NCBI RefSeq assembly: GCF_036373705.1
Contig: NC_089868.1
Span: 14,056,520-14,120,519 of the forward strand
Direction: 5' to 3'
Origin: Amia ocellicauda
Taxonomy: Eukaryota > Chordata > Actinopteri > Amiiformes > Amiidae
DNA length: 64,000 nt
The notes beneath the pieces were generated by a model that searched no databases, was not told the origin of the DNA, and was given only the letters and a program-made list of their open reading frames with translations. Both the position numbers and the translations under genes were made by a program. The first letter of the stretch is position 1. The number at the start of each line of letters is the position of its first letter. Positions 11,497 through 26,100 of the stretch are shown here, in pieces.

Positions 11497-14400
11497 GTAA
11501 GTTTGGCTTTATTCAGATGTGACTTTTTTTTTTTTTTTTTTTACCCCCCCTCTTCTTCTCCCTGTTGTTTTGTGCCACTGGCTCTTTGTTGGCTATGTGT
11601 TACAGTATCACTGCCTGGCTACTATGATCTCATTAGGGCTGCTATTGTAGCAGAGCGGCATGGGGCTCTTTGAGGACGTTTCGGGCTTGTATAGCTGTGT
11701 GAAAAGAGGGGAAAGTTTTGGCCTAGCTTCAGTATCCACTTAAAGGAAGCACAGTCTTGAGCATGGCGACTGATCGTGGGAAAAGTTGTGGAGAAGTGCA
11801 AAGTTTGCGTGCACCTTTCTGGTTGCAGCATTTGCTCATAAAGTGGGCGCAACATGGATGTCTGTAGATCAGCTCGCTTGTCTCGGATATACCTAAGGGT
11901 TTGTTGCTTGCCTATCTGCATAGAAAGACGGTGTTTGGCCATCCGAAGACAAATGCAATCCTTATTCTGGTGCAGCTTTGTTTCTTCCTGCTGTTGCAAA
12001 ATAACTGCGCTAACTTTGAAGGTGAAGGAATGAGGGTTAAACTGCAAACAAACAAACCCAAAAAAAAAAACACCCTGTGTGTGTATGTATATCCTGTATA
12101 GGTCTATTATCTCATAATGACGAAACAAACGTCTACCGCACATTAGAAACTAAATATTATGAAAGATGTTTTGAAAACAAAGCGAGCTACAGAAACACCA
12201 CCGATGCAAATCCAGGAACTGTGATTGAACAGCTCGCATAATAACCCGGTTTCGTTGAATTAGTTTGAATTAGTCGTGGGAAGTTTTTTTTTTTTTTACA
12301 CCAGCGCCAATTATGATCCCTCGTTAAAAGCCACTATCAGTGCAGACCTATAGGCTCGGATCAGTCCACTAGGATTTGCCCGAGGCTCAGGGAGATCAAT
12401 GCATTTCGAGTCGGAATAGTGAATGACTTCAAATTTCAATATCAAAGAGATTCCCCAGCTTTCCTGAGGACGGGAAGGCAGCAGAGAGAGCTGCTAAAGA
12501 CTTGAAAGGACATGCGCTTGGCTGGAGTTTTTCTCATTTTCAAAGACTTGTATCTTCCTTAGCCAATACACTAATAAAACATGAGTTGTCCAAGATTAGA
12601 AACACTTCTTAGGAATGAAATCTTAAGCAGGCTAACAAGTAGGCCTAGGCTATGTCTTCAAATGTTTAGAGATTTGTTTCCAGGATTGTGAGATGTACAA
12701 GCCAAACTGTTATTTAGAGAGGTCTTGAAATATAATTTAAGGTATTTTAAATTTAATTGCAGATGTATCAACCTAATTCCATTTGAGGATCTCTCGAATT
12801 GGATTTGACATCTAAACAGCACAGCAAGTCATTTTGAAATAGGCTGTACAATTCAAGATCTCGAATGAACTTCTTGTCCATTTTGAGATATCTTGAAATT
12901 CATTGGAAGTCCATACAAAGCCTACAGTATATTCACAGGAAAGTAGTACGAGATCTCTAATTGACAATTTGGCTCGCCGTACTTTTAAACCATCATTAGA
13001 TGTTTATTGCAGTAAATGCATCTTTCCAACAGGTTTGCTTGCAATCATAGTTTTCAACAAACTACTTTTATTTGTATTTAACACAGAATTGTTTTATATA
13101 ATGTTGCATTGTTTAATTTAAATTTGTATGGAATATTGTTATAATGGAGGGAAAAAAAATTGCCCTTCTGTCCCCTTGCTAATACATGACAAGACTTTTT
13201 TTTTTTTTTTTTTGTCTTGATTTGTCTGCAAATACTGAATTATTTGAATTGTTAAGTAAGGTATGCTTAATGCTGTTTCACCCCCCTGCTCAATTTCTAT
13301 TCTTGATAACTGTGGTCTGTGTATCTAAATTCCCTCCCAATGTAGTGTTTCAAAGACAACTAATCTGTAAGGTTTCATGTTTTTTTCCTGCGTTGCTTAA
13401 TTATATTATCTTTTATATCTTACCAAGAGACTGCAATGAATTGTTGGCAAATAAACCCTAATTACCTTTACCTTATGCTATATATTTATTTTTAATACAA
13501 CCCGAAGGAAAATTATATTTATGAACAATCTTCCTATACATGTAGACCAATTGCATGGGATGAATTCCGTTCTCCAAGTTGGCCAGTTAAATGTCTCTGT
13601 ATTTTAGTACAAAAATAATTACACAATAGTGTTATGTTGTCAGTGGTAAGACCTTGGCTGCTGATAACCCAGTAAACATTGTGAATTGCAATGCTTCTTG
13701 TATTACTGTGCAAGCATGAGAAGTGCATTAGCTGCATTTAAGTTGTGCAGTTGACCATAGAGTATCTAAGGTCTATTGGAGTCTTTGCTCGGATGTATAA
13801 TTTGCAGTTGATGGTGAAAATGCCAGCAACATGTTTTATGCCCAACAGTGCAGAAGGGAAGCTTGACAACTGCCCCTAAATTGTTATTCTATAAGCTGGG
13901 TTTCCTCAATTAGTCAAATGGATCAGACTAAGCCCAATCGAGAACCAATTCCTGAATGTACATAGTTGCATATCGAACAACGTTGAGTTGGTGTCGGTGT
14001 TGATGCCTGTGTGTGTTTTGGGAGGGCTTCGTTGTCCCAGCCACCTCTGGAGACGGCTAAGCTCCGATCTCTGGTGATTAATTAGCTTGTTTGGGCCTGG
14101 CCGCTGCTGTTCGGTGTAATGAACCCGAATGCCTTTGTGTTTGCTCGGTGGCCAGGAGCAGTGCCGCCACAGCGAAGGTAATTGAGTAGAAAGGCATATT
14201 GCTCTCACTGTACTGGACAACTCGACAACGCATGAGGTCATCAGACTGTAATCTGTGTGGACACAGGGGTGGAGAGCACGGAAGATGTTTTACCGTTTCA
14301 GATTGAGGGACAATGAAACATTTTGAATGGTGTAATTTATTTGAATGATACGTCATTGCCATTTATTTTTCCTATAGATTACTTGCATATAGTTTTTTTG

Positions 14401-17400
14401 TTTGTATTTACATTTCACCTTTCCAATTGGATAATGACTCTTTAAAAAGCCAAATGCTGTTGGAAAGGTGTACTTATTTGGTAAAAAATATTAAACCGTT
14501 AATTCTGGTAGTATAGTACATGAAATTAAGAATTTTGGGAACTTTGTATTAAGCACAGTTTCCATGAGCATTATTAAGTTCACAATGAATAACCATAACA
14601 AATATCACTTGAGTATGTAGCCCATCTGTCATTTCTTTTAGAATATTGATATTACTCTAAGGGATGGGACCTGTGACTTCCCAAGGTTTCTACATGAATT
14701 TAAAAACTGAGATATCAAAAGATTTTCCCCCCTGCTGTCTGAGGTGTTGCCTTAGCTATGCTGCAGAATATCTCCCAAGATTTAAGACAAGCGTTCTGTT
14801 CAGTAAATAATTCAACATGAAGCAATCAACCAGTAATGAAAACATCTGTGGTTTTGGCCAGAAGTCTGGGCCGGTCTTTAACCTCAAGTGGTGGCTTCGA
14901 AAAGAGAAATTCCAGTCCTTCTACTTATTCATGGGGCTTTTTTTTTTTGCTTGGCTATTTGGATTCTGGTGCAAGAAAATTCGTGACTGAATTTCTTATG
15001 TTTAGACTGGGATAGAAAATATATGAAAACACTCATAAATATAGGCAGTGTGTTGCACATAGGAGGTCTTAAACTCCCTGAAGCTTTTGTACATCCATAA
15101 TCTATAAATATATACTGCTAAAAAAAAAAAAAAAAAAAAGATTTCTGAACTTGGAGTGTTCCCTTAATTTTTTGGAGCACTGTATATATACACACCCATT
15201 AATTATTTGGAATATAGCTTGTATATTTGGTATAAAAAAGTTTAACAAGGTAATATATATACTAAATGTGGCTTTTGGATAGGCCAGTCTAATTAAAATT
15301 TTCTCTAAAATGTGAGTATTGATGTTGGCAAATGGGTGAAACTACAAAGTCTATATGCAGTGCTTGCTTGGGGCCTGGTTCTGGTTACCATTTCTTCTTG
15401 CTAATTTATAGCCTTCAGGTGTCTATTGTGTGTCAGGAAAAGTCCCATTAGTTGGTACTTAATAAGCATTCACCCCCCTAGGAAAAGTGTCTGTGAGAAC
15501 CATTCTCAAGGTAATTGTGGGATATTCTGTCCTCCAGGGGCTGCGTTTGATCTTTTTGTTTTACCACGAGATTCGTCAGCAATATTAACTAGCATCTCGC
15601 CGTCTGTTGTATTGCAGATCTTCCACTTTTTATCCAAGTAGCAGCGGGTTAGTTATTTCACCTTGCCTATAACCTCCCCCTTATTCATTTTATCCTGTTG
15701 GGAATGCATGGAAGAATTACTTGGATATTCACACTGAGGAAAATAAATCGCCATTACTTTGTATGAAGTGTTAGAAATGCCATGCTGTTTTAAATGGGCC
15801 TGCGGTGTGCTTAGTTTTTAAGTTAAACTTGTTTCTGACTTCCAGTGAAAGTGCCCACAATGTCTAGAACCAATTGCTAAATGAATACTGTTGTGAGAAT
15901 GTGAAAAGTATTTTCATTTCATACTTCAGGACCAATCTGTGTGTGATCCTCAGGAACCTAGTGTCTTCTAGATTTAATTGAATGAACTACAGAGATTTCT
16001 TGTCTTTTAAAGGGCATAAGTCACTTGAACTATCAGATGGTACAGATAACTTGAGATAAATGATCTGAAAGCTCTGCTGGAATGGAACCCAGAAGCTTTG
16101 ATTGAACACCTGATATCTTTAACTTATGATTCAAAACCCTTATATAACCTAAAGAAATCCCCAGGGCCCTGCTGTTAGAATACAGGTATACTGTAACAGT
16201 GGGTCTGGTCTGAGAGCAATGTCTTTTTTATTTGACATTTATTTTTGGTGTGTCCTGCAGGAAATGTGGGCCTCCAGGAGAAAAACTGTTTTGTCTTCCA
16301 AGGTTTATTTTAACTGTACTGGTCTCCAAGGCAAGGTACATCTTATTTAAACAAAATTAAGCACTGAGGTATACTTTGTGCTTATGTAACATTTAAACCG
16401 TTTTACTCTAATTATTTTAGAAGTTTAAATCCGTTGGAATTGCACAGTTTCATCTGTAGTATATGAGTATCTCTACTATTACAAGTCAGGGTCAAAGAAT
16501 TTGAAGCCTGTAAGATCAAATATCAGTTCCTGTTTTCGTGCTGTCATTAAGACAATTAACCTCTAAGTCTGCCCTCCAACTATTGTGGCAAAATGCTTGG
16601 AATGTTAATTGCAGGACAAAGTTGTCTTTTATGATTTTATTGAATGCCAGCGCGAGTACAGTGTAAAACCACAGCCTACAGGCTGATGAAGGAAAATGTG
16701 CATTAAAGACTGCCAAGCAGCCTCCTTTCTAAAGGTCACCTCTTCTGCCCTTTTGAATTACTCAAAACGTCCCAAACATTTTTGCAACAGAAATTCCCTC
16801 TCATCACTTACCCAAATGCCAAAGCAAAGCAACATGTCTGCTGCGTTGCTTCCAACACTTACTCATTGTTTATACGCTAAAGCCATGGATGGCAAAATAG
16901 ATTTATGGGTTGGTATAATGTCAAAGAGTCATCGGTAATGGGTTATCTTGTCTGTGTATATATGCATACGTGTGTCAGCTCTGATGTAAAGTATTTGCAC
17001 TAAGGCCTAGACCAAACTGAATGTTTCTCTACCGGGAATCACATTTTACAAATCCTCAGTCAGCTGCAATTTAATTAATTGGGAGAAACCCCTTGTAAAT
17101 AAGTTTGTAATTTGCGGTTGGCAGGTAGGTCACTCTTTTGATTTGGTCTAGGTCAAAGTCTGAGATCTTATTGTATTTGTTTCTTTGTGAGAATGTGTGA
17201 AACTATATCCAATTAACCACAACGAGTCCCTGCTTGTTGCCTTCCACAGCTCCAAGCCCCACCACTGCTGTCCACTATCTGGCGACGAAATGCGTGGACA
17301 ACCGCAAGCATCTCCAGAGGACCAAGCTGTTCATGCCCTGGGGCCCCAACCAGTGCGAGAAGATCCGTGACTTTGACGAGGCCATGGGCAAGCAGATTAA

Positions 17401-20108
17401 GGCCGATGACATAGTCTTCGCCGTGCACATGCCCATGCCCAATAAGGACATGAGCCCCTGGTTCCAGTTCATTCTGGTCATCCTGCAGTTTGACATCGCA
17501 TTCAAACTTGTCAACCCCATTGGTGAGTGACTGCTCTCCTTCCCCTGAGGTGTTAATATCTTTAATGGAACCAATTTAATAACAAATCCTCAGTCATGGG
17601 TTTGATCTTTTCACCTGTGGATGTCTAGATGTCTATTTTTCATTTTATTGTACTTGATGGCAGGCAACACTATTTAAGCACAATTAACTTCTCCAGTCAA
17701 GTTAGAACTGTATATAATATGTAGGTATGATTTTGTATCTTGTCTATACTTTTCCCCTCTTATTCTCAAGTGCTCTTTTTTTCCTGCATTTATGCACTTT
17801 TACCTATTCTCTGATGTATTCTTGGGGATATCTGTGGTATCTTTCTTCTGTGTCTATGCATACGCTGTCCAGAAGCTCCTTCTAATAAATGCATTTCTGA
17901 CCGCTTCGCCCTTGAGATAAACAATGTAGTAGACCCTAAACCCAGAATAGCCTGGAAAGTATTATGCCTTGCAAATGCATTGTCTGTGTAGTCTGTAATT
18001 GGCATTTGATGTGAGCTGTGGTATAAAAGCCTTCGTGGAAGAGAGAGAGCGCGAGAGAGAGCGACAGACAGAGGCGGGGGGGATTTTTTTCCACCGTCAT
18101 TCAAAAGCAGTTCCGGCCCTGCACTGGTGTAATCCGCCTTTCCCCCTTTCCTTGTTTAAACAAGATTCTGGGATTGTTACACCCATAGTGCAGTGGATAT
18201 TTTAGACATTTTCACCCAGAAAACATTTTGAGGGTAGGCACTTGGCCTGGGGCCAGGGCTGCCTCTCAATGGAGGGATTAAGGGATAACATAGCCTGTTA
18301 TTGAAGGGACATTGTTGAGCTGCGCTGCCTGGGAAAGTGATAGTAAAGCAGGCTGTGGCCTTCCTTGAAGCAGGACAAGCGTCTGTCGGGGCAATCGCTG
18401 CTTCCATAGCTTTGTAAGAACTGAATTCATTGGAAAGTTCAGCAGACTTGGCTCCTTCTCCGTGGATAGTTTCATTAGCATCTATATTTCTTTATTTTGT
18501 AGTAGAGGTTTTAATTGATGGGAATCCCCACTTATCGCTGCATCTATGAAGAGTTATTTAAAATTAATAATACGATCAACTTTAGGTAGTAATTAGCTTT
18601 CACTCCTCTGCTTATATTTGCACCAGTTCTATATCTATCCAGCCCTGTGCACTTGCCGACTACATCGGTCTCTGTCTGATATTGCCTGGATGTTTTCTGG
18701 CCATGATGCTGCCAACTGTGTCTATAAATCAGTCCTTGCCATTATTTATACCTGTCCAGCTGCTGCAGGGAACTTGAGAGCAACCGCCAAAAATGTGTCC
18801 ATGAGGCCTCGGGTTTTTACGGCAGCCTCAAAGAAAAGTCACAAAGGAATGATTCCTCTGTGAACAGATTCAATACTTTTTTTTCTTTGAATTAATTTAC
18901 AAGACCAATTTGCTAGTAGTATTGACCTTTTTTTAGATGTACAAACCATGAACTTGTACCAGCTGTCATGTACACCTTAAGCTATTCAGGACTCTCCATG
19001 TGTATATCTTTCCAGAAAAACTCTGAACCCTCTTTTCCTTCCTTTTATATTATTAAAGGCTGTTAGAGTAAATAAAATGCAATAAAGAATAATCCAAACT
19101 TTTCCATGTAGTTGATACATCATGTCTCCTAAAGTGACAAATGCCATTGAGTGTGAAATGTTAGCTCCCAATGGATGTTTTAACTAATTGATAAAAGAGG
19201 TAACATAACTGTAAATAGAACTCGAATCCCCTTTCAATGCAATAAAGCTCATTCACACAAGCGGGCCGAAATGAATACCCTGTGCAAACGACTTTGGCAG
19301 GCCTCCAGCAATAACACAGCTGTTGAGATGGCTTAGTCGCCGGGGCAATGAACACTGGGCTGTGAGGGAATGTTTGTGTGGAGTAAGCTGACATTCAGAC
19401 GACTGGCAGCGGCTCTGGGCTGGAAGAAAGATAGCGAGAGAAACTGCCAATAATCCCCCCCACCCCCGATTCTGACCACAAGATTTTTTTGGCTTGTTTC
19501 ATAACAGCACAAGAGTCTCTTTTGAAATGTGAAGTGTAACTGTGTGGCCCTGCAATCTGATCTGCAGTCAGCCTCCTGTAGGCCAGCCATTCCTTATCCT
19601 GAACAGAGTCCGTAAGAGCGTACCAGGCGCGGTACAAGAACGTGGTGCCTTGTGATTGGGTAGAATCTCAAAAATACTCATGCCAGTGCCTAGTACATGC
19701 CTGTATGACTTTCACAAATGGGGAATCGGTCCCAATATTGGGGTCCTTCCTCCGGTCACTGTTACGGGAGTGCCAGCTGTGTCTCCTTTGAGATTGCAGA
19801 GTATCTATCATGGTCTTGCCACCTGAAGTTTTTGGATTAATTTAAATGTCCCTTTCCCATTAATCATATGGAAAAATCTGTGTAGGACCTACAGGAATAT
19901 ATAGACTTCAGTGCTGGATTTGTGGTCTACTACATGATTACCCATCTCACCTATTCTTCTGGCTCTATATGGTCATATACAGCCTTGACAACCTCCTAAG
20001 TCTCTCTGCACTTATAATTGTACGGATGAAAAGGCAGTTTCATGTCAACGCACTCATTCACACATGCGTTGTTGGCTTGTACTAATGTTGCAGCTTCTGA
20101 ACAAAGGG

Positions 20109-20143
<35 letters not shown>

Positions 20144-23100
20144 TCCACCTTTGTATTGAAATAAACTGTATACTTTGTAGAGGGACAAAAGCACCTTGGC
20201 ACACACAGAAGTGCTGTCCGCTTGAGTCAAGAAAACAGTCTGAGCACAGTTAATCTTCCCTCAATGTACCCTTTTGAAGTCTAAACAAGTCTTAGTCCTG
20301 GCCTTTTAACAAGATGCCACGTCAGTGCGTCAGTCATCAAAAACTCATTTCATTATTTTGTATTGCATCAAATAAAGCTTTGTTTGAAAGCTGGAACTGA
20401 AAGTACTGGAACTAGTGATGGTAGAATACTCATTTGTTTGTTTTTGTGTTTCCAAATAAGCTGTCTGCAACTGTTAATTTGAAATCTGACTAACTCTTCA
20501 TGCTAAGTACTGAATCTTAACACTAAATCTATTACTTTAAGTCTCAACAAAGGGTGAAAGTTAAAATTGTTAACTAATGTTGTTTTTCTACATTTTCACA
20601 AGACTCTGCTTCCCCGATGCAGCATGTGGTTAAATTTTTCAGGGACTCTTATTTGGTGTCAGAGATTCATAATTCATTTTAGAGTACAGCAGGTTGAACT
20701 GCTTCTCCCTATAACATCTACATCTTGTTCTGTGCAGAAGAAGGAGCTATTGCCACAATTGACGTCAGTCTAGCTTTCCGTGACGACACCTTCAGTGAGT
20801 GGACGGAGATGGCCCACTCCATAGAGCATCGCAAACTCAGCTGCATCTTCTCAACGGCCAAGGTGAGCAAGGCACTGAGAATAAAGTGTGTGTATAGACG
20901 GTACATGTAAATGTACTTTTACGGCCTCCTGCTTTACTCCACTTCTTGTGTGGATTTTCTTGAATTGGAGGGTTTATAGGTAGTAGTTCCTGCTCTTGCT
21001 TAGCATTCTGGAAGTTAACTTGCTGCTGCCTTTCAACTGAACATCACCATCAACATGCAGAGCTTGTATAATCCTTTATAGTTTATTTCCTAAACCTTAG
21101 GCAACAGAGCATGTTTATAAACAGTTTGCGATGTGAAAGGTCCGATGTGGTTCTCAAGAGAAAAGTACGTTGTCTTTTGCAGGCCCCAGAGAACGAGGGG
21201 CGCCACTATGAGTGTGATCTCTTGCCCTTCATGGAAATGGGCAGTGTGGCACACAAATATTACCTCATCAACATCCGACTCCCAGTGAACGAGAAGAAGA
21301 GGATCAACGTGGGCATTGGAGAGATAAAAGATATCCGCCTGGTGGTGAGTGTGGAGCTGGAACGGGAGATGTCTGCAGCCTTTGAGTTTTAAACTGTTGG
21401 CTACTTCTAGTAATTTGTAATCTTTTGATTATTGTACTAACTGTGTCTTGTGTGGTCCTCTCTTCTCTCTATCAGGGCATCCACCAAAATGGTGGTTTCA
21501 CAAAAGTGTGGTTTGCCATGAAGACTTTCCTCACGCCGAGCATCCTCATCATTATGATCTGGTACTGGAGGCGAATCACGCTCATGACCAGGCCACCTGT
21601 ACTGCTGGAGAAGTAAGACTGCCAGGCTGCTTTTTACACTAGAAGCGCCGACATTTTGAACTGCCAAAGCCGGTCATTGTAACCGATAGCTCTATAACAG
21701 CTGCGATATGATAATCAAAGGCAACCCATCATATAAAACTCGGAACAAATCCAACATTTACATATCACAAATGTTTTTAAATTGAAATATGACCATTAAA
21801 CATTAATATTATTGCTATAAATAACTTTTTTCAAAATGCACACACTGCAGTAAAAACATGAATAACTATATAGCCTACAATAAGCAAAACGCTCAAAAAC
21901 GGCATACAATAAGAGAATGAAACAAGTGTAAATGTAAATATTGGAATAATGCTCAAAAGCAATATTTTATAGTTCAAAAATAACTATTGCATTTATCAAA
22001 ACATAATTGTACGCTAAAGTAAACCGTTTCAACACTGTTTAAACTTTGTTTTCAACATACACTGCTTTTCACTGTAGCTTTTTATTTCAAAAAACGATTT
22101 ACTATATATTTAGCCTGCATACCTGACAGCTCGGGACTGTCCACACAGGATAGTTTCTACACTTTCCCTGCAGGAGCTCGTCCCTCACATTGCATTTTGA
22201 CAGCCCTCTCCAGGTGAACACTTTCGCTCCACGAATATATAGCATTGAAATAAATGCTCCTCCACTGATAATGTCCGTGAATCATTATTTTGGTGGATGT
22301 GCTGCGCTATTGCTCTCTGTACTGCAGTACCATCAAGTATTGATCAGTGCAGTAAAAGCACTCGGTGCCATTTGGACCTGCGTTTCACTCGCAGTGTGTT
22401 CACAGCACTGGCACAAACCCACGACTGATCTGTCATTATCAGTATCACTGATGCCCCTGAATCAGTCAAGTTCATATACACGGCATGTCCAAAACGAGCT
22501 CTCTTCAGTCTCCGTTTCCAATCCATGTTTATTTGCGGGTAATCACTGTATCAGCTCAATCTGAATGCAGTTGTAAGAAAACGCCTGTAATGCTGTACAA
22601 TGTGTGTGTTTTTCAAGCACATGAAAGAATATAGACAGGTAGCAATCGCCACTTGAGTATCAGACTGACCCTATTGTAAACGGAACGCAAGATTATGCGT
22701 TATATTTGATTTATTATGTGTTTAAATGACCAGTCAAAATAACCCGATTTTGGCTATTCTAGGTAAATGTGTTTAACTTATTTAATTTTGCGTTTATGCA
22801 TCTAAAACGCTGTAGGCATGTTTAATACATATATTTAGGAAAAGTCAGGAATGGGTATGTGCAGTGTATTTAGGAACACAGAGTAATTTCAATTTGAATA
22901 ACCAAATCAGTCAAATTGACCAGCTCGGCGCTTCTAGTGTTTAAATAGGTTTTTGTTGGTGTGTTTTTATTATTTGCACTCAGGCTATGAAAAACCCGTC
23001 TCAATGGAGAGGCACTCCCACATGTGCTCTTCATCCATTTAAGAACTTTGCATCAGTTGAAAGCTCGATTGTGGTGCCTATCTGTGATTCATAGGGGGAA

Positions 23101-26100
23101 ATATTTTTGTAATGCTGTAAAAGCATTGGTGTCTGTCTGTCACGCTTCTGCACTGAGGCATTAAGATGGAAATTTAGAAATCTTTTTAAACCTTAAAGTG
23201 TGTTTTTCAAGCGGTCCCTGGTGGATCTCTTACAGTTGGAAAAGAGCCAAGAAGTTGCAAATCAAGGAGGAAATGTGTCAATTTTCACAGACAGATGTTA
23301 GTGGTATTGAAGACGGCAGTATTTGACAACTTTTTTTTTTTTATCATGTCCACAATTTGTCTTGCTGAGTCTCTCTCTGTTTGTAAACTCCTCTAGTGGA
23401 GATAGTATATTTCTTAAATATTTATCCTTTTAAAGGTTGTTTTTATGTTGTATTAAACAGGAAATTAATTATCCATAACAAAGAGGAAACAATGCCTTCA
23501 AACTGGTTACACAATGCATTTTTTTTTTCTTTGAGGTGGGGGTGAGCACTCATACCTTGCATCATTAAACTTTATGTATTAGTTGTTTTGGACTTTGCAC
23601 TGTCCATTTCTACAAATACAATGTACATGCATTTGTTAAAACTAGCACTTTTGAGTGCATGTCAGCTGACCATAACAAAATCTGTAACAAGCTTGCTTTC
23701 ACAATCTGGGCACACTCCAGCTCTGCAGTATCAACTGAAACCGTTAACAGAATATAAATGCAAATAAGTGGAGTTTGCTTCTGTGTTGGTTATTGCTTTC
23801 AGGCTGAATCAAAAGCCCAGCCTCTACCAGACCATTGGGGAGATCTCGCTGTCAGTCTTGTTTAAGCATTACTGTGCATGTGGCAAGACATTCTCTGCAT
23901 ACCAATGCAATGTGGTGCTGCTTTCGTGGGAGATCTTAACTGCAAACTTTTGAGTGCGCTGGAATGTGATTATTTAGAAGGATATTTAGGTTTCTTGATT
24001 TTTGCAGACCTACACACCCACACACTTCCAGTTAGGGCTAGTTCTGCACTAACAGGCCTACTTCAGATTAGATTTAAAGCCTGCTGTTCTACAATGGTCT
24101 TTGTTGTCCTTTCCTGGTGTTGATCCTTGTTTTTTGTCTTGAAAGGGTCATATTTGCATTGGGGATTTCCATGACTTTCATCAATATCCCAGTGGAGTGG
24201 TTTTCAATTGGGTTCAACTGGACTTGGATGCTGCTTTTTGGAGATATCAGGCAGGGCATTTTCTATGCTATGCTCTTGTCCTTCTGGATCATCTTCTGTG
24301 GAGAGCACTTGATGGTTTGTATACTTAATACATTTCCCTGTAGCTTCGAGTGCTTTCCATTGACCTGCCTGTTGAGCAACATTATTGAAAACCAGAATGG
24401 TGTTCATCAGGTGCATAGAAATGTTTTTCTTGCCTGACCTGACTCAAGTTCTGTTTGCGTCCCCAGGACCAGACCCAGAGGAACCGCTTTTCTGTCTACT
24501 GGAAGCAAGTGGGCCCCATTGTGTTTGGCTCGTTCTGCCTCTTCATCTTTGACATGTGTGAGAGGTAAGCACTGTGCCTCATTACAGCCACTCAAGCTCG
24601 GGTACAATGACGGGCACCTTCCTTAATACACCTTAACCAAAAGTTCTAAATAACAAATACCTTTCTGAAGGAACAACATGCTTTTATGTTGCCCCCCTTT
24701 ATCTACCAAGCAGGGTCCAGGTGGGGTAATAATACAATTTACTGGATTTAGTGATTTACACAAGACTGCATTGCAGCCGCTTACCTGATTTGTGAACTAT
24801 TCTCAAACTCTCAGCCCCCACTGATCTTGTTGACAATGGCAAGGGAGTGAACAGACTCAATGGTGACATCACAGACACTTCCAAGCTGGACCTGAAAGTG
24901 TATATTTTTCTTTTGTCCTGGAAAGCTGGTGTTTATTGTAAGGAAAGGGCACTTGGTGATTAAATAGGACACTCTTCATGCAAGACAGCGTAAGGAGAAA
25001 TTGCAGCGATCTGAGTGCCAGGAGCGTTGGCAGCACAGACTGGCCCATCCGTGATTGATTGGGTGAGCCAGGAGAAGGTGCTGACCCTGACGCCTACGAG
25101 ACGGATTAATGAGGTGGGCCGGGGTAAGGCAGCGCTGCTCTGTAACGCAGAGTTCCGGAGTTGATCAGGGAGTCAAGAGAGCAATAAATGAAAAGTTGTT
25201 AAAGCGGGGGGGTGGGGGGGTCCCTTGAAGAGTGATGTCATCCTATCTGTGGATGAGAATGTCAGGAACTACTTAGGCAGTTTAAATCAAGTTGCTGGCC
25301 GTAAAATAAAAAAGTGTCCAAGTACACTGTGAAATACTGCAGGCTAGTTTGTCTTGTCACTCCTGTTGGCACAGTAATCATACTTAAGTGTCCTCCACCC
25401 AGAATACATTGGGCATTCAAATCCAACAGGTGATCGCTTTTAAAATACTCCTGTGAACAGATTTATTTAACCCGATGTGTAAAAGGCCTACATTATTTTA
25501 TGCCAGTGCAGTCTGACGTCCCCCCAGTCACCCCTGATAGAGATGATTGTGTTCTACCATCTCCACAGCCACCAGTTATTGGATCTATTGGTACACTGGT
25601 GTTGAACGACACATGGATCTTTAAGTAGGGATGTTCTTTTGAAAGCATTCTTGTTAATCTATTTTAAATTTGCGTTGTCAAAAGCAGGCAGTGTTTTCAT
25701 GTACTCTTGTCATTGTGCTTTTCCTGCAGGGGGGTCCAGCTGAAGAATCCATTTTACAGCATCTGGGCTTCAGATGTGGGGACGGAGCTTGCTGTATCCT
25801 TTGCAATGCATTGTGGGTATGATGGAGAAGGGAGGTTTCAAATCCCCATTCTGAAAAACTGGAATCGTAACCCATAATTAAACGGAACGGTGGTTTCCTA
25901 ATTGAAACACTGCGTTAAGCAATACAATGGGCTTCATGCTGTCAGTTGAAGGGGGTTCTTTTTCCTTTATCTTTTTAAAACTATTTTAGTTAGCATGACA
26001 TGACAACGCTCAGAGCATTTACAAGGTATCTTGGCATTTATAAAATGAATGATGTACAGAGTTAACAAGGAAAAGGCTTTTATGATATGAACATTTTACT

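Noticed and set aside
12720-12970. Repeated 'agatctcgaat'-like words in both orientations in wls intron 1
   Set aside because: Matches are short and diverged; not enough to define an element.
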